Part shown: positions 1-11,589 of the stretch, piece after piece
Position numbering within the stretch: position 1 is the stretch's first letter
Layout: each line of letters starts with the position of its first letter
From: Ampullaceana balthica
Taxonomy: Eukaryota; Mollusca; Gastropoda; Lymnaeidae
DNA: 64,000 nt
Assembly: GCA_944989445.1 (NCBI GenBank)
Contig: CALYLW010001387.1
Span: 1-64,000, forward strand
Reading direction: 5' to 3'
Position numbers and translations under genes: made by a program
The notes under the pieces: generated by a model
Told to the model about the DNA's origin: nothing
Database searches by the model: none
What the model saw: the letters and a program-made list of their open reading frames with translations, nothing else

Positions 1-2954
1 ATTAGCTATATAAATGTATTGTTTCTTTATATTAGCTATATAAATGTATTGTTTCTTTATATTAGCTATATAAATGTATTGTTTCTTTATATTAGCTATA
101 TAAATGTATTGTTTCTTTATATTAGCTATATAAATGTATTGTTTCTTTATATTAGCTATATAAATGTATTGTTTCTTTATATTAGCTATATAAATGTATT
201 GTTTCTTTATATTAGCTATATAAATGTATTGTTTCTTTATATTAGCTATATAAATGTATTGTTTCTTTATATTAGCTATATAAATGTATTGTTTCTTTAT
301 ATTAGCTATATAAATGTATTGTTTCTTTATATTAGCTATATAAATGTATTGTTTCTTTATATTAGCTATATAAATGTATTGTTTCTTTATATTAGCTATA
401 TAAATGTATTGTTTCTTTATATTAGCTATATAAATGTATTGTTTCTTTATATTAGCTATATAAATGTATTGTTTCTTTATATTAGCTATATAAATGTATT
501 GTTTCTTTATATTAGCTATATAAATGTATTGTTTCTTTATATTAGCTATATAAATGTATTGTTTCTTTATATTAGCTATATAAATGTATTGTTTCTTTAT
601 ATTAGCTATATAAATGTATTGTTTCTTTATATTAGCTATATAAATGTATTGTTTCTTTATATTAGCTATATAAATGTATTGTTTCTTTATATTAGCTATA
701 TAAATGTATTGTTTCTTTATATTAGCTATATAAATGTATTGTTTCTTTATATTAGCTATATAAATGTATTGTTTCTTTATATTAGCTATATAAATGTATT
801 GTTTCTTTATATTAGCTATATAAATGTATTGTTTCTTTATATTAGCTATATAAATGTATTGTTTCTTTATATTAGCTATATAAATGTATTGTTTCTTTAT
901 ATTAGCTATATAAATGTATTGTTTCTTTATATTAGCTATATAAATGTATTGTTTCTTTATATTAGCTATATAAATGTATTGTTTCTTTATATTAGCTATA
1001 TAAATGTATTGTTTCTTTATATTAGCTATATAAATGTATTGTTTCTTTATATTAGCTATATAAATGTATTGTTTCTTTATATTAGCTATATAAATGTATT
1101 GTTTCTTTATATTAGCTATATAAATGTATTGTTTCTTTATATTAGCTATATAAATGTATTGTTTCTTTATATTAGCTATATAAATGTATTGTTTCTTTAT
1201 ATTAGCTATATAAATGTATTGTTTCTTTATATTAGCTATATAAATGTATTGTTTCTTTATATTAGCTATATAAATGTATTGTTTCTTTATATTAGCTATA
1301 TAAATGTATTGTTTCTTTATATTAGCTATATAAATGTATTGTTTCTTTATATTAGCTATATAAATGTATTGTTTCTTTATATTAGCTATATAAATGTATT
1401 GTTTCTTTATATTAGCTATATAAATGTATTGTTTCTTTATATTAGCTATATAAATGTATTGTTTCTTTATATTAGCTATATAAATGTATTGTTTCTTTAT
1501 ATTAGCTATATAAATGTATTGTTTCTTTATATTAGCTATATAAATGTATTGTTTCTTTATATTAGCTATATAAATGTATTGTTTCTTTATATTAGCTATA
1601 TAAATGTATTGTTTCTTTATATTAGCTATATAAATGTATTGTTTCTTTATATTAGCTATATAAATGTATTGTTTCTTTATATTAGCTATATAAATGTATT
1701 GTTTCTTTATATTAGCTATATAAATGTATTGTTTCTTTATATTAGCTATATAAATGTATTGTTTCTTTATATTAGCTATATAAATGTATTGTTTCTTTAT
1801 ATTAGCTATATAAATGTATTGTTTCTTTATATTAGCTATATAAATGTATTGTTTCTTTATATTAGCTATATAAATGTATTGTTTCTTTATATTAGCTATA
1901 TAAATGTATTGTTTCTTTATATTAGCTATATAAATGTATTGTTTCTTTATATTAGCTATATAAATGTATTGTTTCTTTATATTAGCTATATAAATGTATT
2001 GTTTCTTTATATTAGCTATATAAATGTATTGTTTCTTTATATTAGCTATATAAATGTATTGTTTCTTTATATTAGCTATATAAATGTATTGTTTCTTTAT
2101 ATTAGCTATATAAATGTATTGTTTCTTTATATTAGCTATATAAATGTATTGTTTCTTTATATTAGCTATATAAATGTATTGTTTCTTTATATTAGCTATA
2201 TAAATGTATTGTTTCTTTATATTAGCTATATAAATGTATTGTTTCTTTATATTAGCTATATAAATGTATTGTTTCTTTATATTAGCTATATAAATGTATT
2301 GTTTCTTTATATTAGCTATATAAATGTATTGTTTCTTTATATTAGCTATATAAATGTATTGTTTCTTTATATTAGCTATATAAATGTATTGTTTCTTTAT
2401 ATTAGCTATATAAATGTATTGTTTCTTTATATTAGCTATATAAATGTATTGTTTCTTTATATTAGCTATATAAATGTATTGTTTCTTTATATTAGCTATA
2501 TAAATGTATTGTTTCTTTATATTAGCTATATAAATGTATTGTTTCTTTATATTAGCTATATAAATGTATTGTTTCTTTATATTAGCTATATAAATGTATT
2601 GTTTCTTTATATTAGCTATATAAATGTATTGTTTCTTTATATTAGCTATATAAATGTATTGTTTCTTTATATTAGCTATATAAATGTATTGTTTCTTTAT
2701 ATTAGCTATATAAATGTATTGTTTCTTTATATTAGCTATATAAATGTATTGTTTCTTTATATTAGCTATATAAATGTATTGTTTCTTTATATTAGCTATA
2801 TAAATGTATTGTTTCTTTATATTAGCTATATAAATGTATTGTTTCTTTATATTAGCTATATAAATGTATTGTTTCTTTATATTAGCTATATAAATGTATT
2901 GTTTCTTTATATTAGCTATATAAATGTATTGTTTCTTTATATTAGCTATATAAA
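1..2954. repeat. 30-bp perfect tandem satellite, about 98 copies
   Basis: Ninety-eight consecutive identical 30-bp units, then a 14-bp partial unit at 2941-2954. No substitution is visible between units. The array begins at the window edge, so its true left end is unknown. Because 30 is divisible by 3 and the unit has no stop in one frame, it produces a 981-codon open frame; this is an artefact and not a gene. Each unit contains a TATA-like string (tatataaat). The unit matches the start of the degenerate ~310-bp repeat immediately to its right, which is its likely source. Confidence 0.97.
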
Positions 2955-4075
2955 ATTAGTTTAACGTAAGATAATGAGAAAATAACTGGATTTTGATCAA
3001 ACGTGGTATATATAAACTTAAGAGTCTATATTAAATTACTATTGGGCACTGAGCTCAAAACACTCATGGGGCGCCGGGAGCCCATAATGTCATGTTTTCC
3101 TTATATGAGCTATAAAAAAATATTTTAAGAGTTAGCTACTGTGTTAATTGATGGATCTTAACTAAACTTTGTATATAAAAACTTGACAGCCGATATTCAA
3201 AATACTATTGGGAAGTGAACTCCTAATGATCATTCCTTCAGGCTTGGGGGCCCAAAATGGCTTTTTTCTTAAACGTTTAAGATTTTATTCCCCTTTCAAT
3301 TATTAGCGATCTTGAAAAATAATGATAGATGTATCCATTATCATCCATATTGAAATAAACAGGTGTTTTGAACTTTATATCTTGGCCTGAATGGGCCCTG
3401 GGGCCCTTAATGTCGTTTTTGCTTAGATGAGCTATATACAAATTAGTTTTTTTTCGTTAGCTACTGAGTAAATGAATGGATCTTAACCAAACTTTGTATG
3501 CAAAAACTTGGAAGCCCATTTTAAAATACTTAAGGGCACTGAACTTCTAATGTCAATTTCTTCGGGGCCGAGGGGCCTCAAATGTCTTTTTTTCATATAT
3601 GTTTTTCCTATTCACTTTTTTAAAGACCTTGAGAAATATATCCATTATGAAACTGATTTAAAATGAAGATGTTTTTGAAATTAACATCTTGCGCCGAATG
3701 GGCCCGGTGGCCCCCTTAATGTCAGTTTTCTCCCTATATTAGTTATATAAAAATTAGTTTCAGCGTTAGCTAATGAGAAAATAACTGGATTTTGACCAAA
3801 CTTAGTATATAAAAACTTAAGAACCTATATTAAATTACTATAGGCACTGAACTCCTAATGTCATTCCCTCGAAGCTGGGGGCCCCGAATTTCTTTTTTTT
3901 TACTTCACTTTAATAATTGTATTCCCTATTCAATTTTACACGATATTGAGAAATATAGCTTGAGTATAATGGCACTAAAAAAATTAATTATTCCTCATTT
4001 TGGGACCGGGGCCCAAAATATCGTTTATTCTTTTGTAAGCTATTTAATTATTAATTTATTTATCCGTTTGCTATG
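2941..4075. repeat. Degenerate ~310-bp tandem repeat, about 3.5 units
   Basis: Related segments begin near 2941, 3101, 3421 and 3731. Each starts with a variant of 'gctatataaaaattag', continues through a 'ggatcttaaccaaacttt'-like block and a 'gggcactgaactcctaatg' block, and ends in G/C-rich 'ggggcc' runs. The first unit lacks the second half, so it is about 160 bp long while the others are 310-320 bp. The short frame at 3858-4076 lies in this repeat and is not a gene. Confidence 0.75.
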
Positions 4076-4179
4076 AAACTTTGAATTATTTTTTTTTGCA
4101 CACTTCCGCGAAGGTTTCTGGCAGAATTTTTTAAAAAACATTCCACTCATTGGTTTCTTTAAATTTATTCATTTTTAAA

Positions 4180-4778
4180 TCCCTTATATTAACTTCACCG
4201 GCGTCTCTCTCTCTCTCTCTGTCTGTCTGTCATCATCTCTCTCTGTCTTGGGCGGGCGGAAAAACAAAAGTAAAAAATGACCCACTTCTCGTGATCCGAT
4301 CAAGCTGAAATTTGGCACACGGACCCGTCTCACCTAACAATGCATCTTATCACAATTTCAGATCGATCGAACGTACCGTAATTAAATTAATGCATTTTTA
4401 GTTTATCTTTATATGAGGTATGTAATTCAATTTCACTGGGGTTTTTTTTGGTTTTTTTCCACGTGAAAGTTTGAGTTGACGCGTTGAGGCGACCCATCGA
4501 AGTACCGGGGTGCTTTTGTTTACATTTTACGTGTCACGCTGAGCTTGGTCAAGCGAATCGGTGACCAGACTTTTCCCCTCTCCCTCCTCCCACCCACCCC
4601 TCAGGGTTATGAAGCAAAGTTGAGTTAAGACAGATTCAGTCTGTAAATGCTTGTCGCCTTTGAAAATAATCAATACTGTTAGTTATGACTCATATATAAG
4701 GGATTTGTAGTCAAAAACTTTGTTTTTACGGGTTTGTTTTATTACTGGGATCGTTGCAACGCACGACGGGTCTGCTAG
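4180..4778 (+). mobile_element. Family A element, Helitron-like, most complete copy
   Basis: Starts TCCCTTATATTAACTTCACC after an A and runs to CTAG followed by T, as expected for Helitron termini (5' TC, 3' CTRR, insertion between A and T). A short palindrome (cgttgcaacg, 4752-4761) lies just before the 3' end, where Helitrons carry a hairpin. Internal hallmarks shared by all copies are a CT-rich microsatellite near the 5' end, a 'gaaatttggcac' block, 'cagatcgatcgaacgtaccg', and 'tcatatataagggattt' near the 3' end, which forms a subterminal inverted repeat with the 5' end. It encodes no protein. The Helitron assignment is an inference from the termini; the dispersed family itself is plain from eight copies or fragments in the window. 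Confidence 0.7.
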
Positions 4779-4951
4779 TATGCTATATAATGTTCAGACC
4801 AGACGTTTTTCAACGTCAAAAAATTCGTCGCTGCAGTTGCGCAGGTGCGGTTCTGATAAATTAAGTTTCTTAGAGTACAATACAGGGGTCCTCGTTGTGA
4901 CAGTTAAAGCGAAAACAATTTCTTACCCAATGAAAAAAAAACATTTTTAAA

Positions 4952-5210
<259 letters not shown>

Positions 5211-5870
5211 AATAGATAGACGGTGTAAAGTGTAAACAATCAAAATGGCGTATGTACTGAGACTGAGCGACTTCCTCGCCCAACAACCACAACAAAGAGT
5301 ATTCTTTCAGCCGCGCGCCGGAAACATAAAAGCAGTTAATTACATAAAAAGTATTTAAAATATAGAAAACAATTCCTTACCCCATGAAAAAAAGTTATTA
5401 AAAAAACTATTTAAAAAGATGGAAGAAATCGTAATATTTGTTTATATTTTTATGGGGGTGAGTTCGTAACCACAAAACTGCGTAAGTCGGGACAGTCGTA
5501 ACCCGAAGACTACCTGTATATAAAACGCTTTAATTAATATAAATAAAACAAAATTATTAACTCAAAGACATTTAATTCATAAGCTTTCTCTTTAAAAAAA
5601 AACAACAACCAAACAACAACAAAGAAAACCCATATTTTGATTTTTCAAATTTTTTTGTGGAGAAAAATCGTATCCCCCCTCCCCACTGTGGTGGAGGGAG
5701 TAGTGAGGAGGGAGGGTCTCGGTATGTCTAAGCCTAGTTTGTTTTATATCATTTAAAAGAAAAGACAACGCCCGAAACGTCTTCTTGTGTATTAGTCTAT
5801 TAATAAAGTTTTAATTTATTGTTTTTGATCACAGAATTAGTTTGTGTATCTTGCACTTCATATTGCAAAC
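5211..5870. other. Unassigned intergenic sequence
   Basis: I see no gene or recognised element here. It contains A-rich runs, a G/C-rich purine patch near 5680-5720 and a partial duplication of the sequence to the left of the GA tract. Confidence 0.5.
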
Positions 5871-6073
5871 AGATGGTGCAGTTTTATTACTTTACTCTGT
5901 GAGGAGATGGTGCAGTGGTATTACTTTACTCTGTGAGGAGATGGTGCAGTGGTATTACTTTACTCTGTGAGGAGATGGTGCAGTGGTATTACTTTACTCT
6001 GTGAGGAGATGGTGCAGTGGTATTACTTTACTCTGTGAGGAGATGGTGCAGTGGTATTACTTTATATTGTGGG
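5871..6073. repeat. 34-bp minisatellite, about 6 copies
   Basis: Unit contains 'gatggtgcagtggtattac' and 'tactctgtgaggag'; the period is 34 bp. The last copy diverges (tttatattgtggg). The 77-codon frame at 5983-6216 is a by-product. Confidence 0.93.
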
Positions 6074-6225
6074 AAAATAAAGTTTGCTGTATATTTAAAT
6101 ATAAATATTTGTTTATTTATGTTTCCTTATGTATGCTGACCGGGCTCAATTCTTTATGGTGCATGTTAAACCGTCAGGCAGGTTTTCTTTGGTTAGTGTT
6201 GAGAGACAACTTATGATTGGGTAAA

Positions 6226-7016
6226 TGTTGGTGTATCCATCAATCCATTATGTTGGCCTTGTTGGTGTATCCATCAATCTATTGTATTCGTCTTTTGTTG
6301 GTGTATCCATCAATCCATTGTGTTGGTCTTATTGGTGTATCCATCAATCCATTGTGTTGGTCTTGTTGGTGTATCCATCAATCCATTGTGTTGGTCTTGT
6401 TGGTGTATCCATCAATCCATTATGTTGGCCTTGTTGGCGTATCCATCAATCCATTGTGTTGGTCTTGTTGGTGTATCCATCAATCCATTGTGTTGGTCTT
6501 GTTGGTGTATCCATCAATCCATTGTGTTGGCTTTGTTGGTGTATCCATCAATCCATTGTGTTGGCCTTTGTTGGTGTATCCATCAATCTATTGTGTTGGC
6601 CTTTTGGTGTATCCATCAATCCATTGTGTTGGCTTGTTGGTGTATTCATCAATCCATTGTGTTGGCCTGGTTGGTGTATCCATCAATCCATTGTGTTGGC
6701 CTTTTGGTGTATCCATCAATCCATTGTGTTGGCCTTTTGTTGTATCCATCAATCCATTGCGTTGGGCCTTGTTGGTGTATCCATCAATCCATTGTGTTGG
6801 CCTTGTTGGTGTATCCATCAATCCATTGTGTTGGCCTTGTTGGTGTATCCATCAAGCCATTGTCTTGGCCTTGTTGGTGTATCCATCAATCCATTCTGTT
6901 GGCCTTGCTGGTGTATCCATCAATCCATTGTGTTGGCCTTGTTGGTATATCCATCAATCCATTGTGTTGGCCTTGTTGGTGTATCCATCAATCCATTGTG
7001 TTGGCCTTGTTGGGGT
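6226..7016. repeat. 34-bp minisatellite, about 23 copies, G+T-rich
   Basis: Unit core is 'ttggtgtatccatcaatcc' plus 'attgtgttggcctt'. Copies vary between about 32 and 35 bp through length changes in the 'ggcctt' part, so open frames exist in all three phases on the + strand. These frames are not genes. Copies in the left half mostly read 'ttggtctt' and copies in the right half 'ttggcctt'. Confidence 0.95.
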
Positions 7017-7245
7017 TTAGGCACATCACATCTTGGATAATTAGGAAATCACTGATAGCTAGAACAGTAGCCATCAATAACTAATAAAACGCCAGATGTG
7101 ACTCTATACCTTAGATAGCACACCATACTACCACTGCGTTGATACCATAATGTGTTCCAGGTGGGAAGATTGTAGGCATTGGTATGTGATCTTTGAATGG
7201 GAGTTTAGGTGTTGGTATGTGATCTTCGAGTGGGATTGTCTTTCT

Positions 7246-7525
7246 TGGTATGTATCTCTGTATGTGTTTGTCTATTTGGTATGTTATCTCTGTATGTGTT
7301 TGTCTATTTGGTATGTTATCTCTGTATGTGTTTGTCTATTTGGTATGTTATCTCTGTATGTGTTTGTCTGTTTGGTATGTTATCTCTGTATGTGTTTGTC
7401 TATTTGGTTTTCTATCTCTGTATGTGTTTGTCTATTTGGTATGTTATCTCTGTATGTGTTTGTCTATTTGGTATGTTATCTCTGTATGTGTTTGTCTATT
7501 TGGTATGTTATCTCTGTATTTTGTT
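7246..7525. repeat. 32-bp minisatellite, about 8.5 copies
   Basis: Unit contains 'tatgttatctctgtatgtg' and 'tttgtctatttgg', period 32 bp. Two degenerate relatives (ggtatgtgatctt...) lie at about 7179-7245. Overlapping open frames of 100-130 codons are repeat artefacts. Confidence 0.93.
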
Positions 7526-7904
7526 TGGCGACTAAATTTTAAAAATCTATAAATAAACCCAATCTGAGATCATCAATTCAAGTTGTGAAAGTATCTTTAC
7601 TTTGTACCTGCAATTTGATTACTTTTTTCTGGCATTAAATGTGGAAATGTTTAAATATTGGTCTATGTGAAAAGATGTTTTTTAACTTTTTAGTGCACTT
7701 TTCCCAAAGAACAAGCTGATAACTTTAAGAATTACTTTTAATCTATTGTTTCATATGATTTTAACTGACTTGTTCTTTATCTTTATGATTGCATTCAAAT
7801 CTTGCATAACGATATTTGTTTGAAGTGAAATGTTACATCTCAATTATTGTTGCTAGCGGACTCTTGTTTTTCCTGAATTGTTGGAATGATTCTCTGTGCT
7901 AAAA

Positions 7905-8072
7905 ACTTGTTATTACTGATTCGTTGTTGCTTTGTTGTTACTTGTGGTGTAATCTTGTGTTTACTGATTTGTTGTTGCTTTGTTACTTGTGGTGTAATCT
8001 TGTGTTTACTGATTTGTTGTTGCTTTGTTGTTACTTGTGGTGTAATCTTGTGTTTACTGATTTGTTTGCGTA
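7905..8072. repeat. 48-bp minisatellite, about 3.5 copies
   Basis: Unit contains 'ttactgatttgttgttgc' and 'acttgtggtgtaatcttgtg'. One copy lacks 3 bp (45 bp), keeping an open frame that is not a gene. Confidence 0.88.
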
Positions 8073-8494
8073 GGAATCTTGTATCTATTTTTAGATCAAC
8101 TTCCTGGTGTGCTCACTACCTGATAGCGTGTCCACTTAACCATGATGAGAGCAATAAAGTCGTATCTATCATGTTACGTGACCATAAGTTTTTTTAAGTA
8201 CACACATGCAACTTACAATGTTACCATTTGCTTACATAAAAGTTTCCGTTAAAAAAACCCATTTTAATAATGATTAAAACTGATGTTAAAGACCTATATT
8301 TTTAAAAATATGTTAAGACAACAAAACGACACAAAGATCAACAATCATTACACTGACGATAGACTTGATAAAATGATGATCATTTTTTGTGCGTACATCA
8401 ATGTGCGTACATCAATGTGCGTACTTATCATTGAGTCAGCGTGCACGTAACCCTCAGTCTTTGTTTGTGGCTTTGTGTTGATATGTTATTGTTT

Positions 8495-8860
8495 GGGGCT
8501 GTTTGTGTGTGTGTGTCTATCCGTGGGTCTGTCTGTATCTAGGTCTATCTTTGTGTGGGTCAGTCTCTGGGTATATCTTTGTGTGGGTCTGCCTGTATTT
8601 GGTTCTATGGTTGTGTGGGTCTGCCTGTATCTGGGTCTAAAGTTATGTGGGTCTGTCTCTGTGTCTATCTTTGTGTGGGTCTGTCTGTCTCTGGGTCTAT
8701 CTTTGTGTATGTCTGCATGTCCCTGTGTATATCTTTGTGTGGGTCTGTCTGTATCTGCGTCTATCGTTGTGTGGGTCTGTCTGTATTTGGTTCTATGGTT
8801 GTGTGGATATGTCTGTCTCTGGGTCTTTATTTGTGTCGGTCTGTCTTTATGGATGTAAGT
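8495..8860. repeat. Degenerate ~32-bp G+T-rich minisatellite
   Basis: About 11 diverged copies built on 'tctatctttgtgtgggtctg' and 'tctgtatctggg'. Strong G/T versus A/C strand bias gives open frames on both strands; none resembles a protein. Just left, 8389-8425 has three short copies of 'gtgcgtacatcaat'. Confidence 0.88.
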
Positions 8861-9074
8861 CACACGCGAAGTTGACACCCCCAAGAATAGGATGTTTGCA
8901 CCGTATTCACTTGTAAATCACCGTTCGACTATAAAGAAACCATAAAGAGATAATAACCACGTTGTTACTGGGCATTGTTGTGTTGGCTTTTTTACAATAT
9001 GTCGTAGACTTATACTGTCCCTGCGTCATAGTTTTTCTCGCTGTCGCAACGTCTGTCTAAGCACGTCTGACAGT

Positions 9075-9294
9075 TAATGTTCCCTTTAATCTGCGCGCAT
9101 ACGCAGAGATCTGACCGACGCCGCGAAGCAGTTTAAATTTACCGCGCACCTAATTTTGATTAGGATAAAAAAATCTTTATTTGTAAGTTTTTGAAACTTT
9201 ACCAAAAAAAATTATTTTTTAAAAAATGCTGTGCTGTTTTGCATATGTGTTTTTAACTTTGCGCATGGACCAATGAAGGTTAGCGGTAACATTG
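9075..9294 (-). mobile_element. MITE family D copy with amplified right end
   Basis: Left end reads 'aatgttccctttaa' followed by the G/C-rich 'tctgcgcgc...gatctgaccgacgccgcg' block shared with copies at 22392, 43205, 44976 and 58986. The right end carries the 'tttgcgcatggaccaatgaa' and 'taacattg' block that matches the opposite end of the family. The right terminal about 40 bp is the first unit of the 56-bp array that follows. Confidence 0.7.
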
Positions 9295-9540
9295 CTCGCA
9301 GTGTGTCTCTAACTTTGCGCATGGACCAATGAAGGTTAGCGTTAACATTGCTCGCAGTGTGTTTCTAACTTTGCGCATGGACCAATGAAGGTTAGCGGTA
9401 ACATTGCTCGCAGTGTGTCTCTAACTTTGCGCATGGACCAATGAAGGTTAGCGTTAACATTGCTCGCAGTGTGTTTCTAACTTTGCGCATGGACCAATGA
9501 AGGTTAGCGGTAACATTGCTCGCAGTGTGTCTCTAACTTT
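9256..9540. repeat. 56-bp minisatellite made from a MITE end, 5 copies
   Basis: 'gcgcatggaccaatgaagg' recurs at 9261, 9317, 9373, 9429 and 9485, exactly 56 bp apart. Copies alternate between two types at linked sites (gcggtaac with tgtctct, gcgttaac with tgtttct), giving an A-B-A-B-A order and a 112-bp higher-order period. The sequence after 9540 continues as loose 'cgcagtgtgtct' repeats to about 9860. Confidence 0.92.
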
Positions 9541-10467
9541 TGCTGTGGCTCAGCACGTCTCAGTGTGTCTCAAGCATATATTGAAGTGTGCATGTGTATT
9601 GCTGTGTTTATATACGTCTCGCAGTGTGTCAGTCACTACGGACATATCTCCCATTGTGTATGTAACTATTGCTGTGTCTCAGCACGTCTCGCAGTCTGTC
9701 TGTATAAATGATCTGTCTATATACGTTTCGCAGTGTGTCTGTGTATTGATGTGTCTATAATCGTCGCGCAGTGTGTCTCTATATTGTTGTGTCTATATTG
9801 GTCTCGCAGTGTGTCAGTCACTATTGATGTTGCTCAGTACGACTCGCAGTGTGTATGCAAAAGGATGTTGTGAGTTTGAGTTATCTCTATTCACGTGTTC
9901 GTCTGCGATTCTATCCCCCGATCTAAAGATTACAGGAGCAGAGACAGAATTTCTCAAGACAGACAGTTTGACAGTTTGTGCGTAGGAGCGAAGCCACCGC
10001 CTTTATTTTTGTTGTTCCCGTGACGAGGTCACGTTAGAATTCGGCCAAGGGAAGTAATTTAGGGAAATGTAACTCTTGTCACATTTGTAAAATTGTGTTT
10101 ACGTTAGTGAGCCGCCATGTAAACACGTTAATTTTAAAGACGTGAAAGTAATTGCTACAAATGTTTTCTCTGAGATCACTACTGACATTGCGGGGGATAA
10201 CTGTGAGAAGTGAAGCAAGCGGTAGATAACTCTTGTTTTCAAGAAAATAAGGACAATCAAACGATTAATGCAAGTTGTTCCGTGTACTTTGTACATCAAA
10301 CTTCTATTTTAAATACGTGCATTGATGCTGGACTATTACGTAGTTTTAATTTATTGACTGACCCCTGAACACCTGTGACTAGAAAAGACTGTGTAGTCAG
10401 AGCTCTGGATTTGTGGACATATTTTTTCAATTACTGGACCCTGCCTTAAAGACGTAATCATTGTATC

Positions 10468-11225
10468 GAACCAGTGGGCCACGTTTTAAACGAAATTGGG
10501 CCTAGTCTTGAACTGATGGGCCACGTTTTAAACAAATGTGGTCCAAGTCTTGAACTGATGGGCCAAGTTTTAAACAAATGTGGTCCTAGTCTTGAACCAG
10601 TGGGCCAAGTTTTAAACAAATGTGGTCCAAGTCTTGAACCAGTGGGCTAAGTTTTACACAAATGTGGGCCAAGTCTTGAACTGATGGGCCACGTTTTAAA
10701 CAAATGTGGTCCAAGTCTTGAACTGATGGGCCAAGTTTTAAACAAATGTGGTCCTAGTCTTGAACCAGTGGGCCAAGTTTTAAACAAATGTGGTCCAAGT
10801 CTTGAACCAGTGGGCTAAGTTTTAAACAAATGTGGTCCAAGTCTTGAACCAGTGGGCTAAGTTTTAAACAAATGTGGTCCAAGTCTTGAACCAGTGGGCT
10901 AAGTTTTAAACAAATGTGGTCCAAGTCTTGAACAAGTGGGCCAAGTTTTAAACAAATGTGGTCCAAGTCTTGAACTGATGGGCCACGTTTTAAACAAATG
11001 TGGGCCTTGTCTTGAACCAGTGGGCTAAGTTTTAAACAAATGTGGTCCAAGTCTTGAACTGATGGGCTAAGTTTTAAACAAATGTGGTCCAAGTCTTGAA
11101 CTGATGGGCCACGTTTTAAACAAATGTGGTCCAAGTCTTGAACCAGTGGGCTACGTTTTAAACAAATGTGGGCCTAGTCATGAACCAGTGGGCCACGTTT
11201 TAAACAAATGTGGGAATAGTCTAGA
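10468..11225. repeat. 42-bp minisatellite, about 18 copies
   Basis: Unit contains 'gttttaaacaaatgtggtcc' and 'aagtcttgaaccagtgggc'. Copies differ mainly at 'ccagtgggc' versus 'ctgatgggc' and 'aagtttt' versus 'acgtttt'. As 42 is divisible by 3, the minus strand stays open for 126 codons; this is not a gene. Confidence 0.95.
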
Positions 11226-11589
11226 ACCCCTAGGCAAAGTTGTAAACAGTTTAAAATCTTTGTGACTTTATTGAAATAAACAACAGACATTGTCATACAA
11301 TACAAATCTGCGTCATGAACTTTGCAGCATCTCAATATGCATAAATCGAGGTAACGATGAACTAATGCCAGTGACACAACTAAAATGAAGTCACATATCC
11401 CCGACTGATTAACACTTTTTTAACGCTCATTTTGTGAGTAATATTTTATTTTAAGTTGTTTTTTTTTAAATTTTGTGTCCCATAACCTTTTTCGAGGTCG
11501 TAGGGGGCTGTAATGTTTCCAACAGAACATTCTCAAGTAGACCTTGGCGGCGCCCATCCCTCCCCAGGTCAGCGGAGGACTTTCTTAGC

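Noticed and set aside
19..2964. 981-codon open frame
   Set aside because: It is the 30-bp satellite read in frame. The 'protein' is one 10-residue unit repeated; no gene signals.
6217..7084. Open frames of 250-270 codons in all three + phases
   Set aside because: All come from a 34-bp G/T-rich array with few stop codons; coding sequence would not be open in three phases at once.
10754..11134. 126-codon minus-strand frame
   Set aside because: By-product of the 42-bp array.
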